A DNA stretch of 64,000 nucleotides from Stutzerimonas stutzeri (lineage in GTDB: Bacteria; Pseudomonadota; Gammaproteobacteria; Pseudomonadales; Pseudomonadaceae). The notes beneath the pieces are model-generated. The model ran no database searches. It worked only from the letters and a program-made list of their open reading frames with translations, and was not told where the DNA came from. Both the position numbers and the translations under genes were made by a program. Below, one piece after another: positions 33,627-42,546 of the stretch (positions within the stretch are counted from its first letter, which is position 1; each line of letters starts with the position of its first letter). The stretch is from NCBI GenBank assembly GCA_002387205.1, contig DGLA01000019.1, forward strand, positions 1 through 64,000, read 5' to 3'.

Positions 33627-34526
33627 TTACGCTGACATCGAGAGCATCCATAACGGCAAACTGACCGCAGCCAGCACCGTGGAAAGAAACACCACGGAGC
33701 TCACCACGCGGGTATCTTCGGGGTTGTTTACGAACGCCAATACGTTGACCCCACTAGGACAGGCGGCGAGCAGTACCAGCACGCTACGGGCCTCCGCGCT
33801 TAACCCTGGCAGCCATCGGCTGAAATACCAGACCAGCAGGGGAAACAGCCCGAGCTTGACCAGCGTGAGTCCCAACGCCGTTACGCTGGGGCGCAGCCGA
33901 TAGCGTGAAAGACTTATACCCAGCACCATCAGCGCACAGGGAAGCGCCGCCTGTGCCAACCAGTCGGCGATACGCCAAATCGCTGATGGCAATTGCAAGC
34001 CGGACAGGTTGAGCAGCGCGCCAAGCATCAGGCCGACAATGAGCGGGTTGGCCAGATTCTTCGCTAATGCCCTGCCGCTGACCTGCTGACCGGAACCGAA
34101 AGCTGCATAGAAGCTTTGCAGGGAAAACAGGATCAGGCTGTGGAATACCAGCACGGAAAACACATATACCAGGCTGGCCGGTCCGAGCAGCGTGGTGACC
34201 AGCGGAATCCCAACCAGGACGTTGTTGGAATAGGCTGCGGTCAGTCCCAACGGGGACGCTCGGCCAAGAAAACGGTGCGCGACCACCCCGACCCCGGTGA
34301 AGACGGCCACTACCGGAACAAAATAGGCCAGCAGCAACATTGGCGACATGCCCTCACTCAACTCTGCCCGCGCAATGCCGGTAAACAGAACTGCAGGCAT
34401 GAACAGTTTGAAGGTCACGTTGGCGAGACCAGTAGCCGCCTCGCCGGCTAGCCACTGCCGCCAGCCCAGCAGGTAGCCAAGCATGATCAGGCCAAATATA
34501 GGCAATATCGCCTGAAAAACTACCAC
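33627..34526 (-). CDS. AEC-family transporter (auxin efflux carrier-like permease)
   Basis: The 299-residue inner-membrane protein has about ten helices in two homologous halves, as in the AEC family that exports or takes up small organic acids such as malate. The N-terminal segment ILPIFGLIMLGYLLGWRQWL and the C-terminal LLAACPSGVNVLAFVNNP are typical. The substrate cannot be predicted. The start is GTG at 34526. It is convergent with the VC0807 gene and lies downstream of rmlD on the same strand. Confidence 0.88.
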   Translation of the reverse strand: MVVFQAILPIFGLIMLGYLLGWRQWLAGEAATGLANVTFKLFMPAVLFTGIARAELSEGMSPMLLLAYFVPVVAVFTGVGVVAHRFLGRASPLGLTAAYSNNVLVGIPLVTTLLGPASLVYVFSVLVFHSLILFSLQSFYAAFGSGQQVSGRALAKNLANPLIVGLMLGALLNLSGLQLPSAIWRIADWLAQAALPCALMVLGISLSRYRLRPSVTALGLTLVKLGLFPLLVWYFSRWLPGLSAEARSVLVLLAACPSGVNVLAFVNNPEDTRVVSSVVFLSTVLAAVSLPLWMLSMSA

Positions 34527-34666
34527 TCGCCTTTCTCCACGACTACGGCAGCTGAATGCCGCCCTGCGGACCCAAGGTTACCTGACCGTCGGGTGCGAAT
34601 CACGGTGCGCTTGAGTTGCCGTCAACAGTCGATGGCAAGCTCTTCGATTCGCTGAAGCCCCTGCGA

Positions 34667-35590
34667 TCAGGCCTGGGAATGATGGGTGGCTTCCAGCTGG
34701 CGAGCCTCGGCTTCGGCCAGGGCATCAAGCACAACCGAAAGCTCATCGCGCCAGTCTCGTGTTGGAATGCCAAAGGTGGCTTCGAACTTCGAACAATCCA
34801 GAACCGACCATGCAGGCCGGCGCGCTGGCGTAGGGTATTTCGCGGTAGTGATCGAAGAAACCCGGGGCTGCTTGGCCAGCAAGCCCTTGGCGACTCCCTG
34901 GCGGAAGATTTCCACCGCAAAGTCGTGCCAGGTACAAGGCGAACGGCCGGTGTAGTGGTAGAGCCCCCAAGCGAGGCTACCGTCCTGCTCATAGCGTCGT
35001 GCCAACTCCAGCAGTACGTCAGCGATACTGCCTGCCTGGGTCGGGCAGCCATACTGGTCGGCGACCACTGACAGCGCATCACGCTGACGCCCCAGTCGCA
35101 GCATGGTCTTGACGAAGTTATGCCCATGCACGCCATACACCCTGCTAGTGCGCAGGATCAGGTGTCGATCCAGGCAGGTCTGGATGGCTTGCTCTCCAGC
35201 CAGCTTGCTCGCACCGTAGACACCGCCTGGTGCGACCGGATCAGACTCCTTGTAGGGCGTACGCGCGTCACCGGAAAAGACATAGTCGGTCGAAATATGA
35301 AGCAGTGCGATGCCGGCCTGCCGTGCCGCCTCGGCCAGGCGCTCCGCTCCGCTGTGATTCACCGCATAGGCTTTCTCTGTGTGAGTCTCGGCATTATCGA
35401 CGTGGGTATAGGCGGCGGCATTGATAATCAAACCTGGCTTGAACTGACGGATAGCGTCCGCAACCTGTTCAGCGTGAGTAATGTCCAGGTGCGCGCGAGT
35501 CAAGCCAAACGCCTCAAGGCCATATGCCTGGGCGCGGTCTACCAATTCACGGCCAACCTGGCCGTTGGCACCGCATACAAGGATCCGCAT
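34667..35590 (-). CDS. dTDP-4-dehydrorhamnose reductase-like NAD(P)-dependent sugar reductase
   Basis: RmlD makes dTDP-L-rhamnose from the 4-keto sugar, the last step of the Rml pathway. The 307 residues form an extended short-chain dehydrogenase: GANGQVGREL nucleotide-binding motif, STDYVFSGD, and the catalytic YGASK. The start is ATG at 35590; the five upstream residues are dropped. The partner genes rmlA, rmlB and rmlC are not in the window, so it may be a second RmlD copy or act on another sugar. Confidence 0.8.
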   Translation of the reverse strand: MRILVCGANGQVGRELVDRAQAYGLEAFGLTRAHLDITHAEQVADAIRQFKPGLIINAAAYTHVDNAETHTEKAYAVNHSGAERLAEAARQAGIALLHISTDYVFSGDARTPYKESDPVAPGGVYGASKLAGEQAIQTCLDRHLILRTSRVYGVHGHNFVKTMLRLGRQRDALSVVADQYGCPTQAGSIADVLLELARRYEQDGSLAWGLYHYTGRSPCTWHDFAVEIFRQGVAKGLLAKQPRVSSITTAKYPTPARRPAWSVLDCSKFEATFGIPTRDWRDELSVVLDALAEAEARQLEATHHSQA

Positions 35591-35930
35591 CTGGTAGCGC
35601 CTCACAAATAGCCCGCCGGACAGCGCGGGTATGGTTTTTACAACAGGTTCGCTGCACGTCTGTGCCCTGCAGAAGCCCGTCAGCGCGGCACGTGCTTCGT
35701 TCAGGCCGAAATAAACGGCTTTTGTTCCCGTAAATCCAGAGAGCCGTAGAATTTTTCGAATTCACAGGACGGGATGGTTGCTGCCTGAAACCAGCGATCT
35801 TGACGTATTCGTCACCTGGGTTCAGGAATGCCGCGCCATCCTACCATGGTGAAACTCGCGACCCGCCATGGACTCAAACATGACAAGCCCCAGCTGGTTA
35901 AAGCCACCTTTCTGAACCTGGAGAAACGTC
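35591..35930. other. Intergenic region between rmlD and the Rho-N gene
   Basis: The 340 bases contain the divergent upstream regions of rmlD and the Rho-N domain gene. I see no gene or RNA. A weak ECF-like pair (GAAACT at 35851, TCAAA at 35874, 17-base spacer) is present but not convincing. Confidence 0.4.
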
Positions 35931-36332
35931 ATGCCTAGAGGTGACAAGTCCAAGTACACAGAGAAACAGCAACGCAAAGCCGAACATATCGAAGAAAGCT
36001 ACGAACAGCGCGGCGTTTCCGAAAAAGAGGCTGAGGCGCGAGCATGGGCGACCGTCAACAAGCAGTCCGGAGGCGGCGAGCGCAAGGGTGGCTCCGGACA
36101 GGGAAAAAGCGAGACCGCCAAGCGTGCCGACCGCAAGGACTCTGCGCATCGGGCAGCCAAGTCACGAGATGGCGAGTCTCCAAACAAGGGATCAGCAGCT
36201 CGCAACGATCGCTCCGGCAGTACCTCACTCACCGACCTGACCCGTGACGAATTGATGCAAAAGGCTCGGGAACGTGACGTTCACGGCCGATCGAAGATGC
36301 GCAAGGACGAGCTGATCAAGGCACTAAGCTGA
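35931..36332 (+). CDS. Rho termination factor N-terminal (SAP-like) domain protein
   Basis: The 133-residue, highly charged protein has a conserved N-terminal segment (MPRGDKSKYTEKQQRKAEHI ... EARAWATVNKQSGGG), a Ser/Gly/Lys-rich linker and a C-terminal Rho-N domain (LTRDELMQKARERDVHGRSKMRKDELIKALS, positions 102-133). Rho-N/SAP modules bind nucleic acid. Homologues are small proteins of unknown role, often near stress genes. GGAG lies 9 bases before the ATG. A small proline-rich gene follows after 11 bases. Confidence 0.85.
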   Translation: MPRGDKSKYTEKQQRKAEHIEESYEQRGVSEKEAEARAWATVNKQSGGGERKGGSGQGKSETAKRADRKDSAHRAAKSRDGESPNKGSAARNDRSGSTSLTDLTRDELMQKARERDVHGRSKMRKDELIKALS

Positions 36333-36343
36333 GGAGATCAATC

Positions 36344-36475
36344 ATGCAGGAACCTGACCCGCGCGATGACGGGACACCCGCTCCGGTACCTGTTCCGGAG
36401 CGCGACGAGCCGGGCGAGCCGGTGCCCATCGAAGAACCGACGCCACCCAGGCAGCCAGACCAGGCTCTCCGATAA
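36344..36475 (+). CDS. Small proline-rich acidic protein (43 residues)
   Basis: The short frame encodes 43 residues, nearly a third of them proline (MQEPDPRDDGTPAPVPVPER ...), strongly acidic and with no signal peptide or membrane helix. It is supported by the GAGGAG Shine-Dalgarno at the right spacing and by its position 11 bases after the Rho-N gene. Similar tiny Pro-rich proteins exist in other pseudomonads, as I recall. Function unknown, probably disordered. Confidence 0.6.
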   Translation: MQEPDPRDDGTPAPVPVPERDEPGEPVPIEEPTPPRQPDQALR

Positions 36476-36586
36476 AACTTTCCTCACACAGGCCTATCTC
36501 AATAAACGGCCTGCCCCAAACCCGCTGGGCAGCAGTCAGCATGTGGTCACAGAACGCCACAACGCATGTGCATCAAGGAGACCGTG

Positions 36587-37120
36587 ATGAGTTTCGTACA
36601 ACTAAGCGACAAACAGACCCTGCGCGAGCGCGCACGCCAACATGTCGAAAATGGCGCAGTGACCGAAAGCTATTCGGCCGACCGCGACACCGTGATCAGG
36701 CTTCTCAACGAAGCATTGGCAACCGAGCTGGTCTGCTATCTGCGTTACAAGCGCCACTACTATATGGCCACTGGCCTCAAATCGAGCGTTGCAGCCGATG
36801 AGTTTCTAGAGCATGCCAATGAAGAGCAGGAACATGCAGATCGGCTGGCGGAGCGCATCGTCCAGCTTGGCGGCGAGCCCGACTTCAATCCGGACAGCTT
36901 GACCGAGCGAGCCCATGCGCAGTACGCCGAGGGCAACGGCCTGCGTGACATGGTCTTTGAAAACCTCGTTGCTGAGCGCATCGCCATAGACAGCTACCGC
37001 GAAATTGTCCAATACATCGGTGACAAGGACCCCACCACCCGCCGCATCTTTGAAGACATCCTTGCTCAGGAAGAAGAGCACGCCGATGACATGGCTGGCC
37101 TGCTCGACGGTATGAATTGA
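36587..37120 (+). CDS. Ferritin-like/bacterioferritin-type protein
   Basis: The 177-residue four-helix-bundle protein has the diiron ligand pattern of ferritin-like proteins: NEALATELVCYL, EHANEEQEHAD and LAQEEEHADDM (E...ExxH repeated). It probably stores or detoxifies iron, in the cytoplasm. Length matches the second bacterioferritin-like protein of P. aeruginosa (PA4880, recalled). I start at ATG 36587, behind GGAGACC, rather than the upstream ATG at 36566. It follows the Rho-N and Pro-rich genes and may belong to the same stress group. Confidence 0.88.
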   Translation: MSFVQLSDKQTLRERARQHVENGAVTESYSADRDTVIRLLNEALATELVCYLRYKRHYYMATGLKSSVAADEFLEHANEEQEHADRLAERIVQLGGEPDFNPDSLTERAHAQYAEGNGLRDMVFENLVAERIAIDSYREIVQYIGDKDPTTRRIFEDILAQEEEHADDMAGLLDGMN

Positions 37121-37176
37121 CCCCAACGCAGCAATCGCAGGTCGGCTGTACTGTCGCCGCCGGACCCTTGGATAAT

Positions 37177-37205
37177 AAAAAAGGCCACCTGAAAGGTGGC
37201 CTAAA
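37177..37205 (-). terminator. Rho-independent terminator of lpxC (possibly bidirectional)
   Basis: The stem AGGCCACC/GGTGGCCT with a 5-base loop is followed on the minus strand by TTTTTT, and on the plus strand by TAAAAAGG. It lies 18 bases after lpxC and 57 bases after the convergent ferritin-like gene. Confidence 0.88.
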
Positions 37206-37222
37206 AAGGAAGGAGGTACTAC

Positions 37223-38134
37223 TCAGCCGGCAGCTGCCGGACGCATGTAGGAGATCGGTGCGGTCTGAGACTCCTCGAACGTCACCATTTCCCACGCGTC
37301 CTTCTGGTCCATCAGAGTGCGCAGCAAACGGTTGTTCAAGGCATGTCCGGATTTGAAGCCGCGGAATTCGCCGATCAGGCTGGTGCCCAGAAGATAGAGA
37401 TCACCGATAGCATCGAGAATCTTGTGCTTCACGAATTCGTCCTCGTAACGCAGGCCGTCTTCGTTCAGCACATGGTCCTCATCCACCACGATTGCGTTGT
37501 CGACGCTGCCTCCCAGGGCCAGGTTGTGCGAGCGTAGGAACTCAATGTCGCGCATGAACCCGAAGGTCCGGGCTCGGCTGACTTCCTTGACAAAGGAAGT
37601 GCTTGAGAAATCCACGCTGGCAGTCTGGGTTCGGCCGCGGAAAACAGGGTGATCGAAATCGATTTCGAAGCTTACCTTGAAGCCTTCGAACGGCAGGAAC
37701 GTGGCGCGCTTGTCGCCGTCCTCCACCGACACTTCACGGGTGATGCGAATGAATTTCTTCGGGGCGTCCTGCTCCTGCAGGCCGGCCGATTGAATCAGGA
37801 ACACGAAGGGGCCAGCGCTGCCATCCATGATGGGCACTTCCGATGCGGAAAGCTCGACGTAAGCGTTGTCGATCCCGAGCCCGGCCATCGCCGAGAGCAG
37901 GTGCTCCACCGTATCGACCTTGACGTCACCACTGACCAGCGTCGTTGACATAGTGGTTTCGCCAACGTTCTCGGCCCGTGCGGCAATCTGCACGGGCGGA
38001 TTGAGATCGGTGCGACAGAACACGATTCCGGTGTCCACGGGTGCGGGCTTCAGAGTGAGATATACCTTTTCACCCGAATGCAGGCCAACGCCCGTAGCGC
38101 GAATGATGTTCTTCAGTGTGCGTTGTCTGATCAT
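37223..38134 (-). CDS. lpxC: UDP-3-O-acyl-N-acetylglucosamine deacetylase
   Basis: LpxC is the zinc deacetylase that commits to lipid A synthesis and is a well-known antibacterial target. The 303 residues have the zinc-ligand histidine in TVEHLLSAMAGLGIDN (His78) and the second site in KHKILDAIGDLYLLG (His and Asp near 237 and 241). Length is normal. It stands immediately downstream of ftsZ on the same strand, with a possible own promoter (TATGAT at 38186-38191) and a strong terminator after it. Confidence 0.98.
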   Translation of the reverse strand: MIRQRTLKNIIRATGVGLHSGEKVYLTLKPAPVDTGIVFCRTDLNPPVQIAARAENVGETTMSTTLVSGDVKVDTVEHLLSAMAGLGIDNAYVELSASEVPIMDGSAGPFVFLIQSAGLQEQDAPKKFIRITREVSVEDGDKRATFLPFEGFKVSFEIDFDHPVFRGRTQTASVDFSSTSFVKEVSRARTFGFMRDIEFLRSHNLALGGSVDNAIVVDEDHVLNEDGLRYEDEFVKHKILDAIGDLYLLGTSLIGEFRGFKSGHALNNRLLRTLMDQKDAWEMVTFEESQTAPISYMRPAAAG

Positions 38135-38245
38135 GGCTTGGTTTCGCTATATCGCTGTTGCGAATGGTTTCCAACAAAGGTGGCGATCATAGCAGAACCC
38201 AACTTTGCTGAATACCAATCACCCCAGTAATCCTGATACATGCAA

Positions 38246-39433
38246 TCAATCAGCCTGACGACGCAGGAACGCAGGAATATCCAAGTAGTCAAGGTCCTCC
38301 TGGGGGTTCATCTTCGCTGCAGTCGCGGCGGCATGAGCCTGGTTGCGCATGACCGTTGGGCGGTCCAGGTCGCGGTAATTCGCAGCCGCCTGGTCCTGAC
38401 GAGGCGCAGGTGCCGGCTGGGCGGCTACCGCAGCGGTATGGAGGGTGTTATCAACGACTTTCACGGGCTTCTCGTTGCGCGGACCGAGACCCGTGGCGAC
38501 CACTGTCACATGCAGCTCGTCGAGCATGTCCGGATCGATCACGGCACCCACCTTGACGGTCGCTTCGTCGGATGCGAAGGCCTCGATGATTTCGCCGACT
38601 GCTGCGTATTCGCCCAGCGAAAGGTCCAGACCAGCGGTGATGTTGACCAGAATGCCGCGCGCGCCCTGCAAGTTGACGTCTTCGAGCAGCGGGTTGCGAA
38701 TGGCTGCCTCGGTCGCTTCGCGAGCCCGGTTCGGACCAGAAGCGCAACCGGTGCCCATCATGGCCATGCCCATCTCGCCCATGACGGTTTTCACGTCAGC
38801 GAAGTCGACGTTCATAAGGCCGGGGCGCTGCATGATGTCGGAGATGCCGCGGACCGCACCGGTCAGCACGTCATCGGCTTTGGCAAAAGCGGACAGCAGA
38901 CTGGCGTCCTTGCCGAGAATGGTCAGCAGCTTCTCGTTGGGGATGGTGATCAGCGAGTCGACGCACTCGGACAGCTGACGGATACCCTCGTCAGCCACCT
39001 GCATGCGGCGGCGCCCTTCAAACGGGAACGGACGCGTCACCACAGCAACGGTCAGAATGCCCATTTCCTTGGCAACCGAGGCGATGACAGGCGCAGCACC
39101 AGTACCGGTGCCACCACCCATACCGGTGGTAATGAATACCATGTCAGCGCCCTGGAGTACTTCGGCGATGCGCTCACGATCATCCATGGCAGCCTGACGT
39201 CCGATGTCAGGATTGGTGCCAGCGCCCAGGCCTTTGGTAATGGCGGAACCCAGTTGCAGCACGGTCCGCGCTTCGATTTTCTTCAGCGCCTGGGCATCGG
39301 TGTTGGCGCAGATGAATTCCACGCCTTCGACGCTGTTGCGCACCATGTGATTGACGGCGTTGCCGCCACCTCCGCCTACGCCAATGACCTTAATCACTGC
39401 ATTTTGCGGGGTATGATCTACGAGTTCGAACAT
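38246..39433 (-). CDS. ftsZ: Cell division protein FtsZ
   Basis: FtsZ is the tubulin-like GTPase that forms the division ring. The 395 residues show the GTP-binding motif GGGTGTGAAPVIAS, the T7 loop with NVDFADVKT, and the conserved C-terminal peptide DYLDIPAFLRRQ that binds FtsA and ZipA. The start is the ATG at 39433 (MFELVDHTP); the 14-residue upstream extension is not conserved. It is the last dcw gene before lpxC. Confidence 0.99.
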   Translation of the reverse strand: MFELVDHTPQNAVIKVIGVGGGGGNAVNHMVRNSVEGVEFICANTDAQALKKIEARTVLQLGSAITKGLGAGTNPDIGRQAAMDDRERIAEVLQGADMVFITTGMGGGTGTGAAPVIASVAKEMGILTVAVVTRPFPFEGRRRMQVADEGIRQLSECVDSLITIPNEKLLTILGKDASLLSAFAKADDVLTGAVRGISDIMQRPGLMNVDFADVKTVMGEMGMAMMGTGCASGPNRAREATEAAIRNPLLEDVNLQGARGILVNITAGLDLSLGEYAAVGEIIEAFASDEATVKVGAVIDPDMLDELHVTVVATGLGPRNEKPVKVVDNTLHTAAVAAQPAPAPRQDQAAANYRDLDRPTVMRNQAHAAATAAKMNPQEDLDYLDIPAFLRRQAD

Positions 39434-39480
39434 TTCCCTCTCTCCTTCCAGCTTTCTAGTTTTAGGTACAGCCACACTGC

Positions 39481-40728
39481 TCAGAAATTGCCCTGGATCC
39501 AGCTCTTGAGCCGGTCCACGACAGATGTTTTGGGTTCTTCGCTGAAGTTGCCGAGACCCGACATCGGTACGCCGTCGGTCTGCTTGCGCATGCCATAGAG
39601 CAAAAGGCCTACGCCTGTTGAATAGATGGGGTTGCGCACTACGTCCGCCAGCCCTTTGATGCTGTGCGGTACGCCCAGGCGCACCGGCATATGGAATATT
39701 TCTTCGGCGAGCTCGACGGCGCCTTCCATTTTCGCCGTGCCACCGGTCAGGACGATCCCGGCCGGTACGAGGTCTTCGTAGCCACTGCGACGAAGCTCGG
39801 CCTGAATCAAGGTAAAGAGCTCGTCGTAACGAGGCTCGACAACTTCGGCCAGTGCCTGGCGCGAGAGTTCCCGTGGCGGACGGTCTCCGACGCTCGGTAC
39901 CTTGATGGTCTCACCCGGCCCCGCCAGCTTGGCCAATGCACAGGCGTAGCGGATCTTGATCTCTTCGGCGTATTGGGTTGGCGTACGCAACGCCATGGCG
40001 ATGTCGTTGGTAACCTGGTCGCCGGCAATGGGAATGACCGCGGTATGGCGGATGGCGCCTTCGGTAAAAATGCAGATGTCGGTCGTACCGCCGCCGATGT
40101 CTACCAGACACACGCCCAGCTCCTTTTCGTCATCGGTCAGTACCGCATGGGCCGAGGCGAGTTGCTCGAGAATGATGTCGTCGACTTCAAGCCCGCAGCG
40201 GCGTACGCATTTCTCGATGTTCTGGGCGGCGTTCACTGCGCAGGTGACCACGTGCACCTTGGCTTCAAGGCGGACACCCGACATGCCCAGCGGCTCGCGA
40301 ACACCTTCCTGATTGTCGATCACGTAATCCTGCGGCAACGTGTGAAGCACGCGCTGATCAGCCGGTATCGCCACGGCCTGTGCCGCATCCAGCACCCGTT
40401 CAAGGTCGGCACTGCTCACTTCCCGATCGCGAATCGCGACGATGCCGTGGGAATTGAGACTGCGAATATGGTTGCCGGCCAGACCGACAAAGGCGGAATG
40501 GATACGACAGCCAGCCATCAACTGCGCTTCTTCGACGGCGCGTTGAACGGACTGCACCGTCGACTCGATATTCACCACCACGCCTTTCTTCAGGCCACGC
40601 GACGGATGAGTGCCGATCCCGACGATTTCGAGTTCGCCGTCCGGGGTCACTTCGCCCACCAGCGCCACCACCTTGGAGGTGCCGATATCAAGACCGACGA
40701 TCATCTTGCCGCTTTGCACGCTAGACAT
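39481..40728 (-). CDS. ftsA: Cell division protein FtsA
   Basis: FtsA is an actin-like ATPase that tethers FtsZ filaments to the membrane and recruits later divisome proteins. The nucleotide-binding motifs (IVGLDIGTSKVVALVGE, VDIGGGTTDI, GIVLTGG) and the C-terminal amphipathic helix (VDRLKSWIQGNF) are visible. GAGGA ends directly before the ATG at 40737, but sits 9 bases before the ATG at 40728, so the latter start (415 residues) is chosen. Confidence 0.98.
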   Translation of the reverse strand: MSSVQSGKMIVGLDIGTSKVVALVGEVTPDGELEIVGIGTHPSRGLKKGVVVNIESTVQSVQRAVEEAQLMAGCRIHSAFVGLAGNHIRSLNSHGIVAIRDREVSSADLERVLDAAQAVAIPADQRVLHTLPQDYVIDNQEGVREPLGMSGVRLEAKVHVVTCAVNAAQNIEKCVRRCGLEVDDIILEQLASAHAVLTDDEKELGVCLVDIGGGTTDICIFTEGAIRHTAVIPIAGDQVTNDIAMALRTPTQYAEEIKIRYACALAKLAGPGETIKVPSVGDRPPRELSRQALAEVVEPRYDELFTLIQAELRRSGYEDLVPAGIVLTGGTAKMEGAVELAEEIFHMPVRLGVPHSIKGLADVVRNPIYSTGVGLLLYGMRKQTDGVPMSGLGNFSEEPKTSVVDRLKSWIQGNF

Positions 40729-40740
40729 GTGTTTCATTCC

Positions 40741-41598
40741 TCAATTCTTCGCCACGACGGCTTCATCCGCCGTGGTCGGATTCGGCTCGCGCCAGCCCAC
40801 GGCAAGGCCATTGGCATAACGCAGGTCGATCCGCGCAATTTTCTCGCTGTCCTGCACCAGCGATTGCTGGTAGATGGCAGTGAAGCGACGCATTTTTTCG
40901 ACTACCTGATCACGCCCCAGCAACAACTCGACGCCTTGTTTGGTCGTCAGAAACCAACTGCCCCGCGCCCGGAGTTCCAGGCGGGCAATGGAAAACCCAA
41001 GGGGCCGCAGCATCTGGCTGAGCATCTGGTATTGCTGCATCACCCGCTGCTGGGCCCGCTTCGGACCGTACAACTGCGGCAAGTGTTCATATTGAGTCAG
41101 GTCATTCGGCGCAAAGGCCTGGCCGTTATTGTTCAGCAGCGCTTCGTCGCCCCAACGGGCGATCGGCAAGTGCTCGTCGAGGCGCACCATGACCTGATCC
41201 GGCCAGACCCGTCGGACCTCGACATGGGCAATCCAGGGCATCTGTTCAAGGTCATGCCGCAGGCCATCGAGATCAACCTTGAAGAAGCTGGCTTCGACGA
41301 ACGGTGCCATGCGGGCCTGAACGGCTTGCTGGTCGACGTAGGTCAGGTCGCCACGCACGCTGACCTGCGATATGGGGCGATCGGCATAGGGCGCCAGGTA
41401 CTGGCCCAGTTCGTAGAGTCCGACTAGCAACACGACCAGCAGGATCGGCCAGAGCCCCCGTTTCAATGCGGTCAGGCTAGGGCGTGGCAAGCGCGCCGAC
41501 AACGGCTCGCGCTGGACCAGTCGGCTCGCACCCCGCTGCACCGGCTTGCGTGAGGCGCGACCAGTCGATGGCTGGGAATGACGCAGCGTGGCGATCAT
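40741..41598 (-). CDS. ftsQ: Cell division protein FtsQ
   Basis: FtsQ is a bitopic membrane protein that connects early and late divisome proteins through FtsL/FtsB. The 285 residues comprise a long basic cytoplasmic tail (about 48 residues), one membrane helix (GLWPILLVVLLVGLYELG), a POTRA domain (ISQVSVRGDLTYV) and the FtsQ beta domain. The cytoplasmic tail is longer than in E. coli, as usual in pseudomonads. It starts 3 bases after ddlB ends. Confidence 0.96.
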   Translation of the reverse strand: MIATLRHSQPSTGRASRKPVQRGASRLVQREPLSARLPRPSLTALKRGLWPILLVVLLVGLYELGQYLAPYADRPISQVSVRGDLTYVDQQAVQARMAPFVEASFFKVDLDGLRHDLEQMPWIAHVEVRRVWPDQVMVRLDEHLPIARWGDEALLNNNGQAFAPNDLTQYEHLPQLYGPKRAQQRVMQQYQMLSQMLRPLGFSIARLELRARGSWFLTTKQGVELLLGRDQVVEKMRRFTAIYQQSLVQDSEKIARIDLRYANGLAVGWREPNPTTADEAVVAKN

Positions 41599-41601
41599 CG
41601 A

Positions 41602-42546
41602 TCAGCTCCCTGCCGCCATGCTGGCATCGAGGATGGCCAGCACCAGATCTTGGAATTCCAGACCGGCTGCACGAGCAGCCATGGGAACGAGACTGTGGTC
41701 GGTCATGCCGGGAACCGTATTGACCTCCAGCAACCAGAAGGCCCCGGCCAGGTCCTGCATCACGTCGACACGCGCCCAACCCTGGATGCCTACAGCTTCG
41801 CAGGCCCGCGCAGACAGGTTCTTGAGCTCCTGCTCCTTTGCGGCGTCCAGTCCACAAGGGATGCGGTACTGGGTATCGTTGGCCAGGTACTTGGCATCGT
41901 AGTCGTAGAAGGTATGCGGCGTGCCCAGCCCAATGGGCGGCAGGACCTCCCCACGCAAGGTCGCAATGGTGAATTCCGGCCCCTGGATCCACTGTTCCAC
42001 CAGCACCTGGGCGTCATAAGCGCTCGCTGCACGCCAGGCCTCGATCAGTTCGGCGATGCCGCTCACTTTGGCCATGCCGATGCTCGAACCCTCGTGTGCG
42101 GGCTTGACGATCAACGGGAAGCCCAGCGCGTCAGCCGCAGCATGGCAATCGGCCTCGCTCGCCAGCACCGCATGCCGCGGGGTAGGCAAACCAAGGCTCT
42201 GCCAGACCTGCTTGGTACGCAGCTTGTCCATGGCCAGCGCCGAGGCAAGAATGCCGCTGCCGGTGTAGGGGATCCCTGCGCACTCCAACAGCCCCTGCAT
42301 GCTGCCGTCCTCGCCGCCACGACCGTGCAGCACGATGAAGGCTCGATCGATGCGCTCGTTGCTCAGGCGCTTCAGGAAATCATCGCCAACGTCGATGCCG
42401 AACGCGTCGACGCCAGCCGATTGCAGCGCCGATAGGACGGCGGCGCCGGATTTGAGAGATACCTCACGTTCGGCGCTCTTGCCGCCGAACAGCACGGCGA
42501 CTCGACCAAACGCCTTGGGATCGCGAGTCGATTGCAGGGCCGTCAT
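41602..42546 (-). CDS. ddlB: D-alanine--D-alanine ligase B
   Basis: Ddl makes the D-Ala-D-Ala dipeptide that MurF adds to the peptidoglycan precursor. The 314-residue ATP-grasp enzyme shows VAVLFGGKSAEREVSLKSG at the N-terminus, HGRGGEDGSMQGLLE, and the C-terminal LEVNTVPGMTDHSLVP. The start is the ATG at 42546, which overlaps the murC stop by four bases (ATGA); the longer open frame runs through murC and is spurious. Confidence 0.97.
   Translation of the reverse strand: MTALQSTRDPKAFGRVAVLFGGKSAEREVSLKSGAAVLSALQSAGVDAFGIDVGDDFLKRLSNERIDRAFIVLHGRGGEDGSMQGLLECAGIPYTGSGILASALAMDKLRTKQVWQSLGLPTPRHAVLASEADCHAAADALGFPLIVKPAHEGSSIGMAKVSGIAELIEAWRAASAYDAQVLVEQWIQGPEFTIATLRGEVLPPIGLGTPHTFYDYDAKYLANDTQYRIPCGLDAAKEQELKNLSARACEAVGIQGWARVDVMQDLAGAFWLLEVNTVPGMTDHSLVPMAARAAGLEFQDLVLAILDASMAAGS

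Noticed and set aside
35851..35878. ECF sigma-like promoter (GAAACT-17-TCAAA) before the Rho-N gene
   Set aside because: Differs from the AlgU -35 and -10 consensus; one such match in 340 bases can arise by chance.
38240..39598. Plus-strand frame of 452 codons opposite ftsZ
   Set aside because: Antisense to ftsZ, no ribosome site and no domain.
39664..41427. Long plus-strand open frame (587 codons) opposite ftsA and ftsQ
   Set aside because: It is antisense to two strongly conserved division genes and its translation has no recognisable motif; GC-rich third positions commonly keep such frames open.
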